DNA from: Streptomyces sp. UW30
Lineage (GTDB): Bacteria > Actinomycetota > Actinomycetes > Streptomycetales > Streptomycetaceae
Direction: 5' to 3'
Length of the DNA stretch: 45,485 nucleotides
Assembly (NCBI RefSeq): GCF_008042075.1
Contig: NZ_RDBN01000053.1
Location: 925,056-970,540 of the forward strand
The notes below the pieces were generated by a model. The model saw only the letters and a program-made list of their open reading frames with translations. It was not told where the DNA came from and searched no databases. The number at the start of each line of letters is the position of its first letter. The stretch's first letter is position 1. The position numbers and the translations under genes were made by a program. Positions 35,077 through 42,591 of the stretch are shown here, piece by piece.

Positions 35077-35946
35077 CACGCCTCCTTGCGGGCCACGGCG
35101 AAGATCCGGCGGAACGGGAAGGGCGTGCCGTGTGCCCCGGCGGGATAGGCCTCGCGCAGGGCCGCCCGGTACTCGTCCAGGAAGGCGTCCCGCCGCTCGG
35201 GTTCGTCGGCGAGGGCGGTGAGGACCGGCCGCAGTCCCGTGCCCTTCACCCAGTCCAGCACCGGATCCTCGCCGGTCAGGAGGTGGACGTACGTCGTCTC
35301 CCACACGTCGGCCGTGCAGCCCAGGTCGGCCAGCCTGCCCAGATACGCCTGCGGGGTGAGCACGGCGTCGTCGTGGCGCAGGGTGTCGGTGAGGCCGTGC
35401 CGGGTCGCGAGGTCGCGCATGAGGCGGTGGCTCGGGGCGTCGAAGTTGCCGGGGACCTGGAAGGCGAAGGTGCCGCCGGGGCGCAGGCCCGCCACCCAGG
35501 CGCCGAAGCGCTCCGCGTGCCCCGGCACCCACTGGAGCGTGGCGTTGCTGATGATCAGGTCGTACGGCTCCTCGGGCGTCCACGTCCGTACGTCGGCGTG
35601 GGCGAAGTCGAGGTGCCCGCCGCCGGCCGTCGGCCCCTCGTGTTCGACGTGGGCCTTGTCGAGCATCTCGGCGGAGTTGTCGTGGCCGGTGATGTGCGCG
35701 GCGGGCCAGCGCTCGGCGAGCACGGCGGTGACGTTGCCGGGGCCGCAGCCGAGGTCGGCGATGCGGGGGCGGTTCCACGTCGAGGTCCGGGCGCTCCCGG
35801 CGCCATGCTGCGACCAGCCGATCGACCTCGTCCTCCATGACGATCAGTGTAGTGGTTGTGTCGACGTGAAGTCTCTTGACGTCAAGATATCTTGCGGGGC
35901 AGGCGTACTGGGCGGGGTCCCAGGTGGGGGCGGCGGCAGCGGACAT
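35076..35946 (-). pseudogene. tam: Trans-aconitate 2-methyltransferase, broken by an inverted duplication
   Basis: The original N-terminus is visible (ATG at 35946, ribosome site GGAGAC, MSAAAAPTWDPAQY), and the rest continues from PRIADLGCGPGNV to ARKEA. Between them lies 136 bp (35769-35904) that is the exact inverted copy of the tamR 5' region. The insert replaces an estimated 25 codons and shifts the frame. The largest remaining frame starts at GTG 35723, after the SAM-binding motif DLGCGPGN, and cannot make an active enzyme. Tam methylates trans-aconitate, an aconitase inhibitor. In S. coelicolor it is controlled by the divergent TamR (established knowledge). Loss would be expected to leave trans-aconitate undetoxified; an assembly artefact must be excluded first. 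Confidence 0.82.
35769..35904 (-). repeat. Inverted copy (136 bp) of the tamR promoter and 5' end
   Basis: Exact reverse complement of 35985-36120. It includes the TamR operator (copy at 35874-35887), the -10 element and the tamR ATG (at 35838, minus strand). It lies inside tam. Confidence 0.95.
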
Positions 35947-35984
35947 GGCGGGGTCTCCTGTCTGTCGCTTTCTGTCGCCGTCCA

Positions 35985-36120
35985 GCCTGCCCCGCAAGAT
36001 ATCTTGACGTCAAGAGACTTCACGTCGACACAACCACTACACTGATCGTCATGGAGGACGAGGTCGATCGGCTGGTCGCAGCATGGCGCCGGGAGCGCCC
36101 GGACCTCGACGTGGAACCGC
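35985..36120 (+). repeat. Source arm of the 136-bp inverted repeat
   Basis: It covers 66 bp before and the first 70 bp of tamR. The spacer to the inverted arm is 80 bp and holds the original tam start. Confidence 0.95.
35996..36043 (+). promoter_or_regulatory. TamR operator and tamR promoter
   Basis: Two overlapping palindromes, AAGATATCTT (35996-36005) and TCTTGACGTCAAGA (36002-36015), are typical of UrtR/TamR-type MarR operators. A -10 TACACT (36038-36043) lies 7 bp before the tamR ATG, so the message is probably leaderless. Confidence 0.7.
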
Positions 36121-36548
36121 TCGAGGTGCTCAGCCGGGTCAGCAGACTCGCCCGGCATCTGGACCGCGCACGCCGGCTGGCCTTCTCCGAGCACAGCCTG
36201 GAGCCCTGGGAGTTCGACGTGCTGACCGCGCTCAGGCGCGCGGGAACGCCGTATCAGCTCTCCCCGGGACAGCTGCTGACCCAGACCCTGGTCACCTCCG
36301 GCACGATGACGAACCGCATCGACCGCCTGGCCAAGAAGGGCCTGGTGGAGCGCCTGCCCGACCCCAGCGACCGGCGCGGAGTCCTCGTCCGCCTCACGGA
36401 CGAGGGCCGCGACCGCGCCGACCAGGCGCTCGCCGGCCTGCTGGACCAGGAGCGCGCGATCCTCGCGGAGCTGTCCCGCGCCCAGCGAGGTGAACTGGCC
36501 GGTCTGCTGCGGCAGCTGACGGCCCCGTTCGACAACATCCCTGGCTAG
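36051..36548 (+). CDS. tamR: MarR-family regulator TamR
   Basis: A 165-aa MarR protein. Before the winged helix it has a first helix (DEVDRLVAAWRRERPDLDVE) typical of the UrtR branch. The DNA-binding part is TQTLVTSGTMTNRIDRLAKKGLVER, followed by the wing PDPSDRRGVLVRLTDEGR. In S. coelicolor TamR is divergent from tam, binds trans-aconitate and related citrate-cycle compounds, and controls aconitase and tam genes (established knowledge, from memory). The divergent tam remnant and the operator palindrome support this call. The ATG at 36051 is probably leaderless. Its first 70 bp are duplicated in inverse orientation inside tam. Confidence 0.88.
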   Translation: MEDEVDRLVAAWRRERPDLDVEPLEVLSRVSRLARHLDRARRLAFSEHSLEPWEFDVLTALRRAGTPYQLSPGQLLTQTLVTSGTMTNRIDRLAKKGLVERLPDPSDRRGVLVRLTDEGRDRADQALAGLLDQERAILAELSRAQRGELAGLLRQLTAPFDNIPG

Positions 36549-36603
36549 GCGCTCCGCTGGGAGAGCCGGATGAGTAGTGCCGCGCTGTGTCGTCGGTTGG
36601 CTG

Positions 36604-36651
36604 CGGCGCCGTTGTGGCTGGTCGCGCAGTTCCCCGCGCCCCTTAGGGGCG
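36604..36651. terminator. Streptomyces-type repeated element with terminator hairpin
   Basis: CGCCCC (36637-36642) pairs with GGGGCG (36646-36651) around TTA, between convergent tamR and the regulator gene. The preceding stretch (GGCTGGTCGCGCAGTTCCCC) is one I recognise as common in Streptomyces intergenic regions. Confidence 0.65.
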
Positions 36652-36671
36652 TTGCTGCTCAGCGGTGTTGC

Positions 36672-37445
36672 TCAGGCGCTGCTGCTCTCCTCCGGCAGGA
36701 TCCGGGCCGTCGGCCCCAGGTCCACCGGCCCCACCCCGGCCCGCCGCGCGAGCGCGACCGCGGCCAGCGTCGAGTGGACGCCCAGTTTGCCGAGAACGTT
36801 CTGCATGTGGGTGCGGACGGTGTGCGGGGAGAGATACAGGCGCTCGGCGACGGCCTTGCGCCCCAGTCCCGCCACCATGCACCGAAGCACCTCTCGCTCG
36901 CGCGGCGTCAGTGACTCCACCAGCCGTTCGCTCTCGGTGCGGTGCTTGCGGGCCGCCGTCAGCTCCCGCAGCACCCCGGTGAGCAGGGCCGGCGGCAGAT
37001 GGGTCTCGTCGCGCAGCACCCCCCGGATGACGGTGAGCAGCCGGGACAGCGAGCAGTCCTTGGCCACCCACCCGGACGCCCCGGCCTGCAGTGCGAGCGC
37101 GGCCCGGCGCGGATCGTCCTTCTCGGCGAGGACGACGATCCGTACCGCGGGCTGCCCGGAGCGGACCCCGGCGACCAGCGAGATACCGTCCACGAGCCCG
37201 TCCTCGCCCACCTCCTGCACGGGCACGGCGGGCCGGACACCAGGCACGTTGCCACCCAGGTCGGCGTCGACGAGCAGGACGTCGAACCGGCGCCCCTCGG
37301 CGGCCGCGCGCTCCAGGCTGCGCAGCGCCGCCGGACCGCTGCCGGCCGCGGAGACGTCGACGTCGGGCTCGGCTGCCAGGGCGGCGGCGAGCGACTCGGC
37401 GAAGATGCGATGGTCGTCGACGACCAGCACTCGGATGCGAACCAC
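36672..37445 (-). CDS. NarL/LuxR-type response regulator
   Basis: A 257-aa response regulator with no kinase next to it. The receiver domain starts RIRVLVVDDHRIFAESLA, with the phospho-acceptor Asp in FDVLLVDADLGG and the conserved Lys in GWVAKDCS. The LuxR DNA-binding domain (about 175-235) reads LTPREREVLRCMVAGLGRKAVAERLYLSPHTVRTHMQNVLGKLGVHS. The receiver is slightly atypical: the usual Thr/Ser after the fourth strand is replaced in VVLAEKDDP. The GTG at 37445 is chosen for AAGGGGG at 5 nt. It converges on tamR and is divergent from a GNAT gene. The targets are unknown. Confidence 0.9.
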   Translation of the reverse strand: MVRIRVLVVDDHRIFAESLAAALAAEPDVDVSAAGSGPAALRSLERAAAEGRRFDVLLVDADLGGNVPGVRPAVPVQEVGEDGLVDGISLVAGVRSGQPAVRIVVLAEKDDPRRAALALQAGASGWVAKDCSLSRLLTVIRGVLRDETHLPPALLTGVLRELTAARKHRTESERLVESLTPREREVLRCMVAGLGRKAVAERLYLSPHTVRTHMQNVLGKLGVHSTLAAVALARRAGVGPVDLGPTARILPEESSSA

Positions 37446-37529
37446 GAAACCCCCTTCCCCAAGCTCTCGAAGAGCAGGGGATACCCCATCGTCAAAGGAC
37501 GACACCGGGAGACGAACACCGTCGCAGGC

Positions 37530-37600
37530 ACGACGCCCGAAGCGCGGATGGCGCACGGCCGCCGCCGTGCAGAAACTGCTACCCCCACTTCGGGCGTCGT
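37530..37600. repeat. Nested inverted repeat in the regulator/GNAT gap
   Basis: ACGACGCCCGAAG (37530-37542) and CTTCGGGCGTCGT (37588-37600) form a perfect 13-bp outer stem. GCACGG (37553-37558) and CCGTGC (37565-37570) form an inner one. It could be a cruciform, an operator or an attenuator in the 282-bp divergent gap. Confidence 0.6.
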
Positions 37601-37727
37601 ACCCGACCTGTCTCGCCCCCTGATCAGCTCCGGCCCCCACCGGTGCTGTTCATCAGGGTACGGCCGGGGGGCAGGAGCGGAAGGTAATTTGCAGAACTGG
37701 TTGTCCAGCGCGTTTATGGTGAGCCGC

Positions 37728-38177
37728 ATGTTTCGTCTGGAGACAGAAGTCGACAAATCCCGGCACGATCTGCTTCGCCGCCGGCTGCGGGACACCAACA
37801 CCGCGCTCTCCCCGACCCTGCGCGCCCTGCGCGGAACCCCAGGTGAACGCGAACTTCCGCTCCAGGTATGGGCGTTGGACGACTTCGGCGCCCTGGCCGG
37901 CGGTCTCGTCGGGCACACCTGGACCACCTGGCTCCATGTCACGTACCTCTGGGTCGACGGACGCCACCGCGGCAGCGGGCTCGGTTCGCAGTTGCTCGCA
38001 CACGCGGAGGGCATGGCCCGCTTCGAGCGGGGCTGCACCGCGGCGCGCGTGGAGACATGGGACTTCCAGGCGCCGGGGTTCTACCGGAAGCGGGGATATG
38101 AGGTCGTGTGCGTGATCCCGGACTATCCGCCGGGGATCACGGAGTACACGCTGACCAAACATCTGGGATCAAGCTGA
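37728..38177 (+). CDS. GNAT family N-acetyltransferase
   Basis: A 149-aa acetyl-CoA-dependent acetyltransferase. Motif A is clear: VTYLWVDGRHRGSGLGSQLLAHAEGMARFERG, with the acyl-CoA pyrophosphate loop RGSGLG. The C-terminal strand-helix pair ends with APGFYRKRGYEVVCVIPDYPPG, typical of the family. The substrate is unknown; related proteins acetylate small amines or antibiotics. The ATG at 37728 has GGTGAG just upstream; the ATG at 37716 is an alternative that adds four residues. A sulfotransferase follows after 41 bp. Confidence 0.88.
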   Translation: MFRLETEVDKSRHDLLRRRLRDTNTALSPTLRALRGTPGERELPLQVWALDDFGALAGGLVGHTWTTWLHVTYLWVDGRHRGSGLGSQLLAHAEGMARFERGCTAARVETWDFQAPGFYRKRGYEVVCVIPDYPPGITEYTLTKHLGSS

Positions 38178-38218
38178 GTCTCAGTGTCGTCTCAGACACC
38201 ACCTCTACCCTCCGCCCC

Positions 38219-39121
38219 ATGAGCATGCTGCGGAAGCTGAACTCGAAGATCGGCGCGACGACCGGATACCAGCTGCGCAAGGTGCCGGCCGCGCGGCCGG
38301 CGCCCGGGAATCTCAACGCCATACCGAAGCCGCGGGGTCCCCGCCCGCAGCGGCCCGCGGCCGAGGCGGCGCCCGAGCCGGTGGATCCGGCCGTGGACCG
38401 GCTGCTGGAGCGGCCGGTGTTCATCCTGACGTCGGTGCGCTCCGGATCGACCCTGCTGCGGATGATGCTGGGCGCGCACTCCCGGCTGCACGCCTCGCAC
38501 GAGCTGCATCTGACCGGCCTGGAGGTGTACTTCAAGACCCACAGCCCGACCGAGAAGTCCATGCGCGCCCTCGGGCTCGGCCACGAGGCGCTCGAAGCGC
38601 TGCTGTGGGACCGCACCCTGCACCGGGAGCTGGTGAAGTCCGGCAAGTCGTTCGTCGTGGAGAAGACCCCGGGCAACGCGTTCGCGTGGCGGCGCATCGC
38701 CGAGGCCTGGCCCGACGCGCGCTTCGTCTTCCTGCGCCGGCACCCGGCCGCGGTGGCCCGGTCGTGGCATGAGGCCGTCCCGGACCGCACCGCCGATGAC
38801 GCGGCCGGCCGTGTGCTGGCGTACATGGAGGCCATGGAGGAGGCGTACGCCGAGGTCGGCGGGCACATCCTGCGCTACGAGGACCTCACCGCCGACCCCG
38901 CCGCCGCACTCCGCGGCATCTGCGGCTTCCTGGAGCTGGAGTACGAGCCCGGCATGCTCGACTACGGCAGCAGCCTGGAGGGCGCAGTGCTGGGCGGCGG
39001 CTTCGGCGACTGGAACGACAAGATCCGCTCCGGCCGGGTGCAGCCCGACCGGCCCGCGCCGGCGCAGGACGAGATCGCCGACGCGCTGCTGCCGATGTGC
39101 CGTGCGTGGGGGTACCTCTAG
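38219..39121 (+). CDS. Sulfotransferase family protein
   Basis: A 300-aa PAPS-dependent sulfotransferase-like protein. The 5'-phosphosulfate-binding loop is TSVRSGSTLLRMML (about residues 72-85), and the 3'-phosphate motif is FLRRHPAAVARSWHEA. HELHLTGLEVYF and VVEKTPGNAFAWRRIAEAWP are typical of the group. The final YEDLTADPAAALRGICGFLEL matches the C-terminal helix of sulfotransferases. A Pro/Arg-rich linker occupies residues 25-60. The acceptor is unknown. The ATG at 38219 is used; ATG 38225 also exists. Upstream TACCCT (near 38205) could be a -10, giving a nearly leaderless message. Confidence 0.88.
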   Translation: MSMLRKLNSKIGATTGYQLRKVPAARPAPGNLNAIPKPRGPRPQRPAAEAAPEPVDPAVDRLLERPVFILTSVRSGSTLLRMMLGAHSRLHASHELHLTGLEVYFKTHSPTEKSMRALGLGHEALEALLWDRTLHRELVKSGKSFVVEKTPGNAFAWRRIAEAWPDARFVFLRRHPAAVARSWHEAVPDRTADDAAGRVLAYMEAMEEAYAEVGGHILRYEDLTADPAAALRGICGFLELEYEPGMLDYGSSLEGAVLGGGFGDWNDKIRSGRVQPDRPAPAQDEIADALLPMCRAWGYL

Positions 39122-39139
39122 CACGTGCGCGTGGGGTAC

Positions 39140-39156
39140 CCCCGGGCCTTCCGGGG
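39140..39156. terminator. Weak hairpin between sulfotransferase and galK
   Basis: CCCCGG (39140-39145) pairs with CCGGGG (39151-39156) around GCCTT, directly at the galK stop. It may serve both converging genes. Confidence 0.4.
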
Positions 39157-40320
39157 TCAGCTCACCCGTCGCGCCCCGGCCGCCGGCACCGCCTCGAACG
39201 TGCGCGGTGCGGCGAAGCCGGCGGCGGCGAAGGCCTCCTCGACCGCCTTGGTGAGGGTCTCCACGTCCGCCGCCTCGGCCAGCACGATCGCCGAGCCGCC
39301 GAAGCCGCCGCCCGTCATACGGGCGCCCAGGGCGCCACTGGCCAGGGCGGTGTCCACGACCAGGTCCAGCTCCGGGCAGGAGATGCGGAAGTCGTCCCGC
39401 AGCGAGGCGTGCCCCGCCGTCAGGACCGGGCCGATCGCGCGCGTCCCGCCCGACTCCAGCAGGGCGACGACCTGCTCGACGCGCTGGTCCTCGGTGACGA
39501 CGTGCCGCACCAGGCGGCGCACCTCCTCGTCGTCGCCGAGCCGGTCGAGGGCCGCGTCCAGGTCGTCGTAGGCGATGTCCCGCAGCGCGTCCACGCCCAG
39601 CAGTGCGGCGCCCTTCTCGCAGCCCGCGCGCCGCTTGCCGTACTCGCCCTCGCTGTGGGAGTGCTTGACCCGGGTGTCGACGACCAGCAGCCGCATGCCC
39701 TCGGCGGCCAGGTCGAAGGGGATCTGCTTCTGGGAGAGGTCGCGCGTGTCGAGGAACAGCGCGTGGCCGGCCTCGCAGCAGGCGGACGCCGTCTGGTCCA
39801 TGATCCCGACGGGGGCGCCGACGTACACGTTCTCGGCGCGCTGGCACAGCCGGGCCAGCTGCCAGCCCTTCTGCCCCAGGTCGTACAGGTCGTTCAGGGC
39901 GAGCGCCACGACGACCTCCAGGGCCGCCGACGACGACAGGCCGGCGCCCGCCGGGACCGTCGAGGCCAGGTGGATGTCGGCGCCGGTCACCGCGTGGCCG
40001 GCCTGGCGCAGCGCCCAGACCACACCCGACGGGTACGCCGTCCAGTCACGGTCGGACTCGGGCTCCAGCGCGTCGACGCGCAGTTCCACGACGCCGCCCT
40101 CGACGTCCGCCGAGTGCAGCCGCAGGACGCCGTCGTCGCGCCGCGAGAGTGCCGCGATCGCGGTGTGCGGCAGGGCGAACGGCATGACGAAGCCGTCGTT
40201 GTAGTCGGTGTGCTCGCCGATCAGGTTGACCCGGCCCGGCGCCGCCCACACCCCCTCCGGCTCGGTCCCGTACAGCTCCCTGAACCGCTCGGCGACCGTG
40301 GCTGCCGTGTCGACGCTCAT
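39157..40320 (-). CDS. galK: Galactokinase
   Basis: GalK (387 aa) phosphorylates galactose to galactose-1-phosphate, the first step of the Leloir pathway. The GHMP-kinase motifs are all present: galactokinase signature GRVNLIGEHTDYNDGFV, the ATP-binding PAGAGLSSSAALEV, and motif 3 GARMTGGGFGGSAI near the C-terminus. The catalytic Asp lies in GIMDQTASA. Length is normal. The ATG at 40320 is preceded by AGGGGCAGGGG. It is last in galT-galE-galK, 73 bp after galE, with an 8-bp hairpin in that gap. Confidence 0.97.
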   Translation of the reverse strand: MSVDTAATVAERFRELYGTEPEGVWAAPGRVNLIGEHTDYNDGFVMPFALPHTAIAALSRRDDGVLRLHSADVEGGVVELRVDALEPESDRDWTAYPSGVVWALRQAGHAVTGADIHLASTVPAGAGLSSSAALEVVVALALNDLYDLGQKGWQLARLCQRAENVYVGAPVGIMDQTASACCEAGHALFLDTRDLSQKQIPFDLAAEGMRLLVVDTRVKHSHSEGEYGKRRAGCEKGAALLGVDALRDIAYDDLDAALDRLGDDEEVRRLVRHVVTEDQRVEQVVALLESGGTRAIGPVLTAGHASLRDDFRISCPELDLVVDTALASGALGARMTGGGFGGSAIVLAEAADVETLTKAVEEAFAAAGFAAPRTFEAVPAAGARRVS

Positions 40321-40346
40321 CCCCTGCCCCTGACCTTCCGTGCTGA

Positions 40347-40365
40347 ACCGGCCGGATCGGCCGGT
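40347..40365 (-). terminator. Intra-operon hairpin between galE and galK
   Basis: ACCGGCCG (40347-40354) pairs with CGGCCGGT (40358-40365) around a 3-nt loop. It could attenuate or stabilise transcript ends within the gal operon, lowering galK relative to galT and galE. Confidence 0.45.
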
Positions 40366-40393
40366 GAGTTGACCGGCCGAACAGCCGTAGAAC

Positions 40394-41356
40394 TTAGCCT
40401 GCCCGCCGCTGCGCGAACTCCCACGCGTCCGCGACGATGCCCGCGAGGTCCGCGCGGGACGGGTTCCAGCCGAGCCGCTCGCGGGCGGTGTCGGCGGAGG
40501 CGACCAGGACCGCCGGGTCGCCGCCCCGGCGCGGGGCCGTGACCTCGGGGATCGGGTGCCCGGTGACCTGGCGGACGGTCTCGATGACCTGGCGGACGGA
40601 GAAGCCGTTGCCATTGCCGAGGTTGCAGATGAGGTGCTCGCCCGGCTTGGCCGCCTTCAGCGCCAGCAGGTGGGCGTCGGCCAGGTCGGCGACGTGGATG
40701 TAGTCGCGCACGCAGGTGCCGTCCGGCGTCGGGTAGTCGTCGCCGAAGACGGAGATCGCCTCGCGCCGGCCCTGGGCGACCTGGAGGACGAGCGGGATCA
40801 GGTGCGACTCGGGGTCGTGGCGCTCGCCGCAGTCGCCGTAGGCGCCCGCGACGTTGAAGTACCTGAGGGAGACGGCACCGAGGCCGTGGGCCGCCGCCTC
40901 GCCGGTGATCATGTGGTCGACGGCGAGCTTGGAGGCGCCGTAGGGGTTCGTGGGCCGGGTGGGCGCCGACTCGACGATCGGGACCTCGGCCGGCTCACCG
41001 TAGGTGGCGGCCGTGGAGGAGAAGACGAGCTTGCGCACGCCGGCCTCGCGCATGGCGCCGAGCAGCGCCATGGTGCCGCCGACGTTGTTGTCCCAGTACT
41101 TCTCCGGCTTCACGACCGACTCGCCGACCTGCGAGAACGCGGCGAAGTGCAGCACCGCGTCGAAGGAGGAGTCCAGCCACTTGGCGGCGTCGCGGATGTC
41201 GCCCTCGATGAAGGACGCCCCGGACGGCACCCCCTCTCGGAAGCCGGTGCTGAGGTTGTCGAGTACGACGACCTCCTCACCCGCCTCGATCAGGTGCTGC
41301 GCGACCACGCTGCCCACGTAACCCGCGCCACCGGTGACCAGAAACTTCCCACTCAT
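40394..41356 (-). CDS. galE: UDP-glucose 4-epimerase
   Basis: GalE (320 aa) interconverts UDP-galactose and UDP-glucose with bound NAD. The Rossmann signature is [10 protein letters not shown] at residues 7-16. The catalytic dyad is in NPYGASK (Tyr and Lys of YxxxK), and STAATYGEP precedes it. FNVAGA and [18 protein letters not shown] are characteristic of bacterial GalE. The ATG overlaps the galT stop (ATGA), and GAGAGG lies about 10 nt upstream within galT. In S. lividans a second, constitutive promoter (galP2) lies ahead of galE (established knowledge); it could not be placed here. Confidence 0.97.
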   Translation of the reverse strand: MSGKFLVTGGAGYVGSVVAQHLIEAGEEVVVLDNLSTGFREGVPSGASFIEGDIRDAAKWLDSSFDAVLHFAAFSQVGESVVKPEKYWDNNVGGTMALLGAMREAGVRKLVFSSTAATYGEPAEVPIVESAPTRPTNPYGASKLAVDHMITGEAAAHGLGAVSLRYFNVAGAYGDCGERHDPESHLIPLVLQVAQGRREAISVFGDDYPTPDGTCVRDYIHVADLADAHLLALKAAKPGEHLICNLGNGNGFSVRQVIETVRQVTGHPIPEVTAPRRGGDPAVLVASADTARERLGWNPSRADLAGIVADAWEFAQRRAG

Positions 41357-42414
41357 CTACTCGCTACCTCTCGCAGTCGCTCGGCCGCGTGCTCCGGCGG
41401 CACGTCGTTGATGAACACACTCATGCCGGACTCGGAACCCGCGAGGAACTTCAGCTTGCCGGAAGTGCGGCGGATGGTGAAAAGCTCGAGGTGAAGCGCG
41501 AAATCCTCACGCACCACGCCCTCGAAGTCCTCCAGCTGCCCGAACGGCGCCTGATGCCAGGCGGCGATGTACGGCGTCGGAGGCTCACCTTCCCCGAAGA
41601 TCCGGTCGAAGCGCCTCAAGAGTTCCAGATAAACCTTGGGGAACTCTGAGCGCGCCTCCTCGTCGAGGGCGAGCAGATCGGGCACCCGGCGCTTCGGGTA
41701 CAGGTGGACCTCGTACGGCCAGTGCGCGGCGTACGGCACGAAGGCCAGCCAGTGTTCACTCTCCAGGACGACCCGTCGGCCGGCGAGTTCACGCCGCAGG
41801 ACCGTGTCGAAGAGGTTCTCCCCGCCGGTGGCGTCCTTGTGGGCGGCCAGGGAGCGCAGCATCAGGGCGGTGCGCGGGGTGGTGAAGGGGTAGGCGTAGA
41901 TCTGCCCGTGCGGGTGGCCGAGGGTGACACCGATCTCGGCGCCGCGGTTCTCGAAGCAGAACACCTGCTCGACGCAGGGCAGTGAGGACAGCTCGGACGT
42001 GCGGTCCGTCCACGCGTCCAGGACCAGCCGGGCCTGCTCCTCGGTCAGGCGGGCGAAGGACGCGTTGTGGTCAGAGGTGAAGCAGACGACCTCGCAGCGC
42101 CCGGAGTCGCCGGCGAGCGAGGGGAAGCGGTTCTCGAAGACGACGACGTCGTAGGACGAGTCCGGGATCTCGCTCAGCCGGTCGCCCTGCGAGGGGCACA
42201 GCGGGCACTGGTCGGCCGGCGGGTGATACGTACGACCCTGCCGGTGCGAGGCGATGGCGACCTCGTCGCCGAGCAGCACGTCGTGACGGACCTCGGACGA
42301 CGTGACGGTCCGCTCCAGAGGGCGGCGGTCGACCGCGTCCCGCACCGCGTCGTCACGCAGGTCGTAGTAGATGAGCTCACGACCGTCGGCCAGTCGGGTC
42401 GAGGTCTTCTTCAC
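41353..42414 (-). CDS. galT: Galactose-1-phosphate uridylyltransferase
   Basis: GalT (353 aa) exchanges galactose-1-phosphate with UDP-glucose. The active site HxH is in [14 protein letters not shown]. Zinc ligands fit CPLC in DQCPLCPSQ, and [20 protein letters not shown] and the C-terminal [21 protein letters not shown] are typical. The GTG at 42414 is selected because GGAG lies 6 nt before it; the ATG at 42426 and GTG at 42435 have weaker sites. It is the first gene of galT-galE-galK and is divergent from a sodium-coupled symporter across an AT-rich gap that should hold the galactose-inducible promoter. Confidence 0.95.
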   Translation of the reverse strand: MKKTSTRLADGRELIYYDLRDDAVRDAVDRRPLERTVTSSEVRHDVLLGDEVAIASHRQGRTYHPPADQCPLCPSQGDRLSEIPDSSYDVVVFENRFPSLAGDSGRCEVVCFTSDHNASFARLTEEQARLVLDAWTDRTSELSSLPCVEQVFCFENRGAEIGVTLGHPHGQIYAYPFTTPRTALMLRSLAAHKDATGGENLFDTVLRRELAGRRVVLESEHWLAFVPYAAHWPYEVHLYPKRRVPDLLALDEEARSEFPKVYLELLRRFDRIFGEGEPPTPYIAAWHQAPFGQLEDFEGVVREDFALHLELFTIRRTSGKLKFLAGSESGMSVFINDVPPEHAAERLREVASR

Positions 42415-42591
42415 GCCGGACTCCATTCGAGCCACTCAAGTCCATCAAACAGAACTAAACACAGAGAAACACAACTCACCATCCCAGTCAACATCACAAT
42501 CAAACAAAGAGCATCAACGGACGTGTTCAATTGCTGAACACGTGGGCGTAGGTTCCGCTCTGTATCGGTTCGCCCAACGAAGCGAGTACAC
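42415..42591. other. AT-rich divergent regulatory region of the gal cluster
   Basis: This gap is far richer in A and T than the rest of the window, with A/C-rich tracts on the plus strand from 42440 to 42520. A -35-like TTGACT occurs on the minus strand (42491-42486). The single strong operator is described separately. Such base composition fits regulated initiation of galT. Confidence 0.6.
42521..42543. promoter_or_regulatory. Perfect inverted-repeat operator of the gal region
   Basis: ACGTGTTCA (42521-42529) and TGAACACGT (42535-42543) are exact inverse complements around a 5-nt spacer. It is placed between galT and the symporter gene and could control both. The GTTCA/TGAAC arms recall sugar regulators of the DeoR or GntR type. 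No regulator gene is in the window. Confidence 0.6.
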
